Positions 61,702-64,000 of a stretch of 64,000 nucleotides of DNA are shown piece after piece. This DNA is from an uncultured Eubacteriales bacterium (lineage in GTDB: Bacteria > Bacillota > Clostridia > Oscillospirales > Oscillospiraceae). The position numbers and the translations under genes are program-made. The notes beneath the pieces were generated by a model. The model had not been told where the DNA came from, made no database searches, and saw only the letters and a program-made list of their open reading frames with translations. The stretch is taken from assembly GCA_900079765.1 (NCBI GenBank), contig LT599017.1, positions 868,001 through 932,000 of the forward strand. The letters run 5' to 3'. Position 1 is the first letter of the stretch; every line of letters begins with the position of its first letter.

Positions 61702-62313
61702 TCAGGTGGAGTCCCTTTCCGCCGTCTGCTCCAGCGACTGCTGGAAGAAACGGTAATCCTGCTCCAGCTTGGGCAGCAGCGGGTAGGCCCCCTGGTGAAG
61801 CACCCAGTCCACCACCACGCCCCGGAAGTGGCGAAAGAGGAAGTCGGCCGCCCACTCGGCGGTTACGCTGGGGACCAGCCCGCCCTCGGCCTGGATGGCG
61901 GCAAGGCACTCCAGCATGGAGCGCAGGGTGAAACGAGTGGGGTCCATGGAGGCAAAGGAGGGGGCTGACAGGCGGTGGACGTAGTAACGGGCCACCAGTT
62001 TCCATCCCATCCCCTCCATGAAACCGGCGTACCCTGACAGGAGGACCCACAGCCGCTCAAGCGGAGGCTCTCCCTCATTCCCGGTCATCAGGGCCTCCAT
62101 ATAGGCGTCCAGGGGGGCGAACCCCCGGGCCAGCAGGGCCTCCTTGGAGGGGAAGTGATGGTAAAACGCCCCCGTGGTGATGCCCGCCCTGGCACAGATG
62201 GCCCGGATGGAGACGCGGTCGAACCCCTTCTCCCGCGCCAAATCCACCGTGGCCTTCAGGATGGCCTGCTCGGTTTCCAGGGCCTGCAGCCTTCTCCGCT
62301 CGCTATACTCCAT
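61702..62313 (-). CDS. TetR-family transcriptional regulator
   Basis: 203 residues from the ATG at 62313 (AGAGGAG eight bases upstream). The helix-turn-helix reads FDRVSIRAICARAGITTGAFYHHFPSKEALLARGF; the ligand domain is helical and unassigned. It diverges from degV around a perfect palindrome and probably represses both. Confidence 0.93.
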   Translation of the reverse strand: MEYSERRRLQALETEQAILKATVDLAREKGFDRVSIRAICARAGITTGAFYHHFPSKEALLARGFAPLDAYMEALMTGNEGEPPLERLWVLLSGYAGFMEGMGWKLVARYYVHRLSAPSFASMDPTRFTLRSMLECLAAIQAEGGLVPSVTAEWAADFLFRHFRGVVVDWVLHQGAYPLLPKLEQDYRFFQQSLEQTAERDST

Positions 62314-62359
62314 GCGCACAGCTCCTCTTGACAACTTCACTGGGGAGGTTATATAATAA

Positions 62360-62382
62360 GTCACATAACATTGTTATGTGAC
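62360..62382. promoter_or_regulatory. Operator palindrome between tetR and degV
   Basis: Half-sites GTCACATAACA (62360-62370) and TGTTATGTGAC (62372-62382), exact complements around one base. AT-rich -10-like sequences flank it on both sides (TTATTATATAA to the left on the minus strand, TATTATAG on the right), so a bound TetR dimer would cover both promoters. Confidence 0.8.
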
Positions 62383-62399
62383 TCTTATTATAGATTAGG

Positions 62400-63275
62400 A
62401 TGATCGCTTTGTCAAACCCCGAGAAGATCGCCCTCCTCACCGATTCCTGCGCCGACCTCTCTCACGCTGTGCGGAAGGGGAAGGCCATCTATACGGTGCC
62501 CCTCAGGCTGACCTGCACGGACGGGGAATTCTCCGACGGTGTGGACATCACAGCTGCCGACGTATACCGCCGCCTGGAGAGGGGAGAGCTGCCCAAAACC
62601 TCTCTTCCCGGCATGGAGAGCGTGAACAGCGTCCTGGAGCAGATCCGGAAGGATGGCTACGAAAAGGTCATTGCCATCCATCTCTCCTCCGGCCTCTCCG
62701 GAACCTATAACCTGGTCCGCCTGGTGGCCGAGCAGTGGGAGGGCCTGGAGATTGCCGTATTTGACTCCCTCAGCGGAGCCATAGGCATAGGCATGACCGT
62801 GCTCCAGATCTGGGAGGATATCAAAGCGGGCATGACTTGGGAGCGGCTGGTTTCCCAGCGGGTGAACGCCCTCCTCGGCGGCACCTGTGCCTATTTCTCG
62901 GTGGACACCCTGGAGTATCTGGCCCGGGGCGGGCGTATTGGAAAGGTGACGGCCATGGCGGGCACGATGCTCTCCATCAAGCCCATCCTCGGTTTCGCCC
63001 ACGATGGGCAGCTCCAGTCCGCCGCCAAGGTGCGGGGGAGAAGGCAGGTGCAGGACAAGCTGCTGGAGCTTATGCGGGAGCACGTGAGAGGACATGAAAA
63101 ATACAACCTGGCCGTGACCAACGGCGGCGCTCCCGAGGAGATGCGGGAGCTTGCCAAGAAGATGAAGGCCGCCTTCCCCAGGTACGACCACTTCTGGGAG
63201 GGGGAGTTTGACGCCACCCTCAGCGTTTACATCGGCTCCGGCGTTCTGGGCGCGTGCCTGCAGATTTTAGAGTGA
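62400..63275 (+). CDS. DegV-family fatty-acid-binding protein
   Basis: 291 residues if ATG 62400 is used. An in-frame TTG at 62409 fits better with AGGA spacing and would shorten it by three residues. N-terminal IALLTDSCADLS, the fatty-acid-binding HLSSGLSGTYNLVRL and LARGGRIGKVTAMAGTMLSIKPIL are DegV/FakB hallmarks. FakB proteins present fatty acids to FakA kinase for phospholipid synthesis; no fakA is adjacent. Regulation by the divergent TetR suggests a response to fatty acids (inference). Confidence 0.93.
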   Translation: MIALSNPEKIALLTDSCADLSHAVRKGKAIYTVPLRLTCTDGEFSDGVDITAADVYRRLERGELPKTSLPGMESVNSVLEQIRKDGYEKVIAIHLSSGLSGTYNLVRLVAEQWEGLEIAVFDSLSGAIGIGMTVLQIWEDIKAGMTWERLVSQRVNALLGGTCAYFSVDTLEYLARGGRIGKVTAMAGTMLSIKPILGFAHDGQLQSAAKVRGRRQVQDKLLELMREHVRGHEKYNLAVTNGGAPEEMRELAKKMKAAFPRYDHFWEGEFDATLSVYIGSGVLGACLQILE

Positions 63276-63280
63276 AATAA

Positions 63281-63314
63281 AGAGGACCGGCCCCCCAGGG
63301 CCGGTCCTCTCCTA
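63281..63314. terminator. Bidirectional terminator between degV and trxB
   Basis: 13-base stem AGAGGACCGGCCC / GGGCCGGTCCTCT with a four-base loop. Confidence 0.85.
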
Positions 63315-63315
63315 T

Positions 63316-64000
63316 TCAGCGTTTGTGCGCAAGGCCCTGGAGATATAGTCCCACGCCATGTGCGGCGGCGGCCCCGTCTGCGGCGGCGGTCACCAGCTGA
63401 CGCAGGACCTTGACCCGGGTGTCCCCAGCGGCAAAGACGCCGGGGACGTTGGTGCAGGTGTCCTCCCCGGCCTTGATATAGCCGTGGTCATCCAGTTCCA
63501 GGGGAGGGGAGAAGATGGCGTTGTCCGGCATGAGCCCAACGGCAGCGAAGATACCCGCCACGCTCAGGGTGGCGCGGCCCTGGGGCCCCTCCACCTCAAT
63601 GGCACTTACCTTGTCCTCGCCGTGGATCTCCACCACCTTGTGCTCCATGAGGAGCTGGACGTTGGACTTTGAGGCCAGAGCGTCGATGAGATGCTTTTCC
63701 GCCGTGAACTCCGCCCGGCGGTGAATGAGGTAGACCTGGGGGCAGATGTTGGCGAGGAAGAGGGCGTCTTCCAGCGCGGTGTTCCCGCCGCCCACCACGG
63801 CGGTGCTCTGGTTCTTGAAAAAACCGCCGTCGCAGGTGGCGCAGTAGCTCACGCCCCGGCCCGCCAGCCGCTCCTCGCCCCGCACGTCCAGCTTGCGGCG
63901 GCGCACGCCGTTGGCGATAATGACAGTCCTGGTCTCCAGCGCGCCTCGGGCGGTGGTGACCACCTTCACGTCCCCCAGGTCGGTCAGACTGGTGACGGTC
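63316..64000 (-). CDS. trxB: Thioredoxin reductase, 3' part (5' end outside window)
   Basis: About 228 C-terminal residues; the frame stays open to the right edge, so the start and FAD-binding N-terminus lie beyond it. The redox-active cysteine pair is in GVSYCATCDGGFF, followed by the NADPH fold AVVGGGNTALEDALFLANICPQVYLIHRR and the C-terminal FAD contact GVFAAGDTRVKVLRQLVTAAADGAAAA. It reduces thioredoxin with NADPH or, in some clostridia, with ferredoxin. Confidence 0.93.
   Translation of the reverse strand, partial: TVTSLTDLGDVKVVTTARGALETRTVIIANGVRRRKLDVRGEERLAGRGVSYCATCDGGFFKNQSTAVVGGGNTALEDALFLANICPQVYLIHRRAEFTAEKHLIDALASKSNVQLLMEHKVVEIHGEDKVSAIEVEGPQGRATLSVAGIFAAVGLMPDNAIFSPPLELDDHGYIKAGEDTCTNVPGVFAAGDTRVKVLRQLVTAAADGAAAAHGVGLYLQGLAHKR

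Overview
The window comes from a fairly GC-rich, anaerobic, probably spore-forming member of the Clostridia. The gene content fits a gut Oscillospirales relative such as the Flavonifractor/Intestinimonas group, but that placement is inferred from gene families and gene order, not from a search. Supporting signs are a Clostridia-type division and cell-wall cluster with DUF881 and Sbp proteins, a DAP-type MurE, a YlbJ sporulation membrane protein, a flavin-based NfnAB transhydrogenase, an oxygen-sensitive glycyl radical enzyme and no respiratory genes.

Layout. 1-12.6 kb: the dcw cluster (ftsL-like end, class B PBP with two PASTA domains, murE, mraY, ftsW, murG, murA, divIB, DUF881, sbp, ftsZ). 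It lacks murF, murD and ftsA, and a two-hairpin RNA-like element sits between murE and mraY. 12.6-29.6 kb: housekeeping genes, namely a small membrane protein, corA behind a structured leader, citrate synthase, an ECF sigma/membrane anti-sigma pair with a duplicated external domain, a FAD oxidoreductase, ackA beside tmcAL, dus, a beta-hydroxyacid dehydrogenase, gdhA, a lone PTS IIC-like protein and nfnAB, followed by a second copy of the two-hairpin element and tRNA-Leu(CAA). About 29.8-37.8 kb: a more AT-rich accessory block with a MATE pump behind an attenuator-like leader, an AAC(3)-like acetyltransferase, an esterase, a LysM protein, a small secreted protein, a second sigma/anti-sigma pair and an XRE regulator. 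38-48 kb: an amino-acid ABC importer with an AbgB-like amidohydrolase, an orphan response regulator, a tandem-repeat lipoprotein beside ApbE, ylbJ and a DUF2804 protein.

48.3-61.6 kb is the most striking part: a compact run of 13 same-strand genes that reads as one operon, headed by a LacI regulator with a palindromic operator just downstream of its own promoter. It encodes a BMP-type nucleoside ABC importer, nucleoside hydrolase, nucleoside deoxyribosyltransferase, an amidohydrolase/deaminase, ribokinase, the uncharacterised glycyl radical enzyme YjjI with its activase YjjW, and two paralogous free-standing proteins that resemble only the C-terminal domain of the recombination ATPase RarA/MgsA. 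The import and salvage logic is clear: take up nucleosides, release base and sugar, phosphorylate ribose. The chemistry done by YjjI and the job of the two RarA-C-like proteins are unknown, and this is my main candidate for an undescribed system.

61.7-64 kb: TetR and DegV genes diverging around a perfect palindrome, and the 3' part of a thioredoxin reductase that runs off the end.
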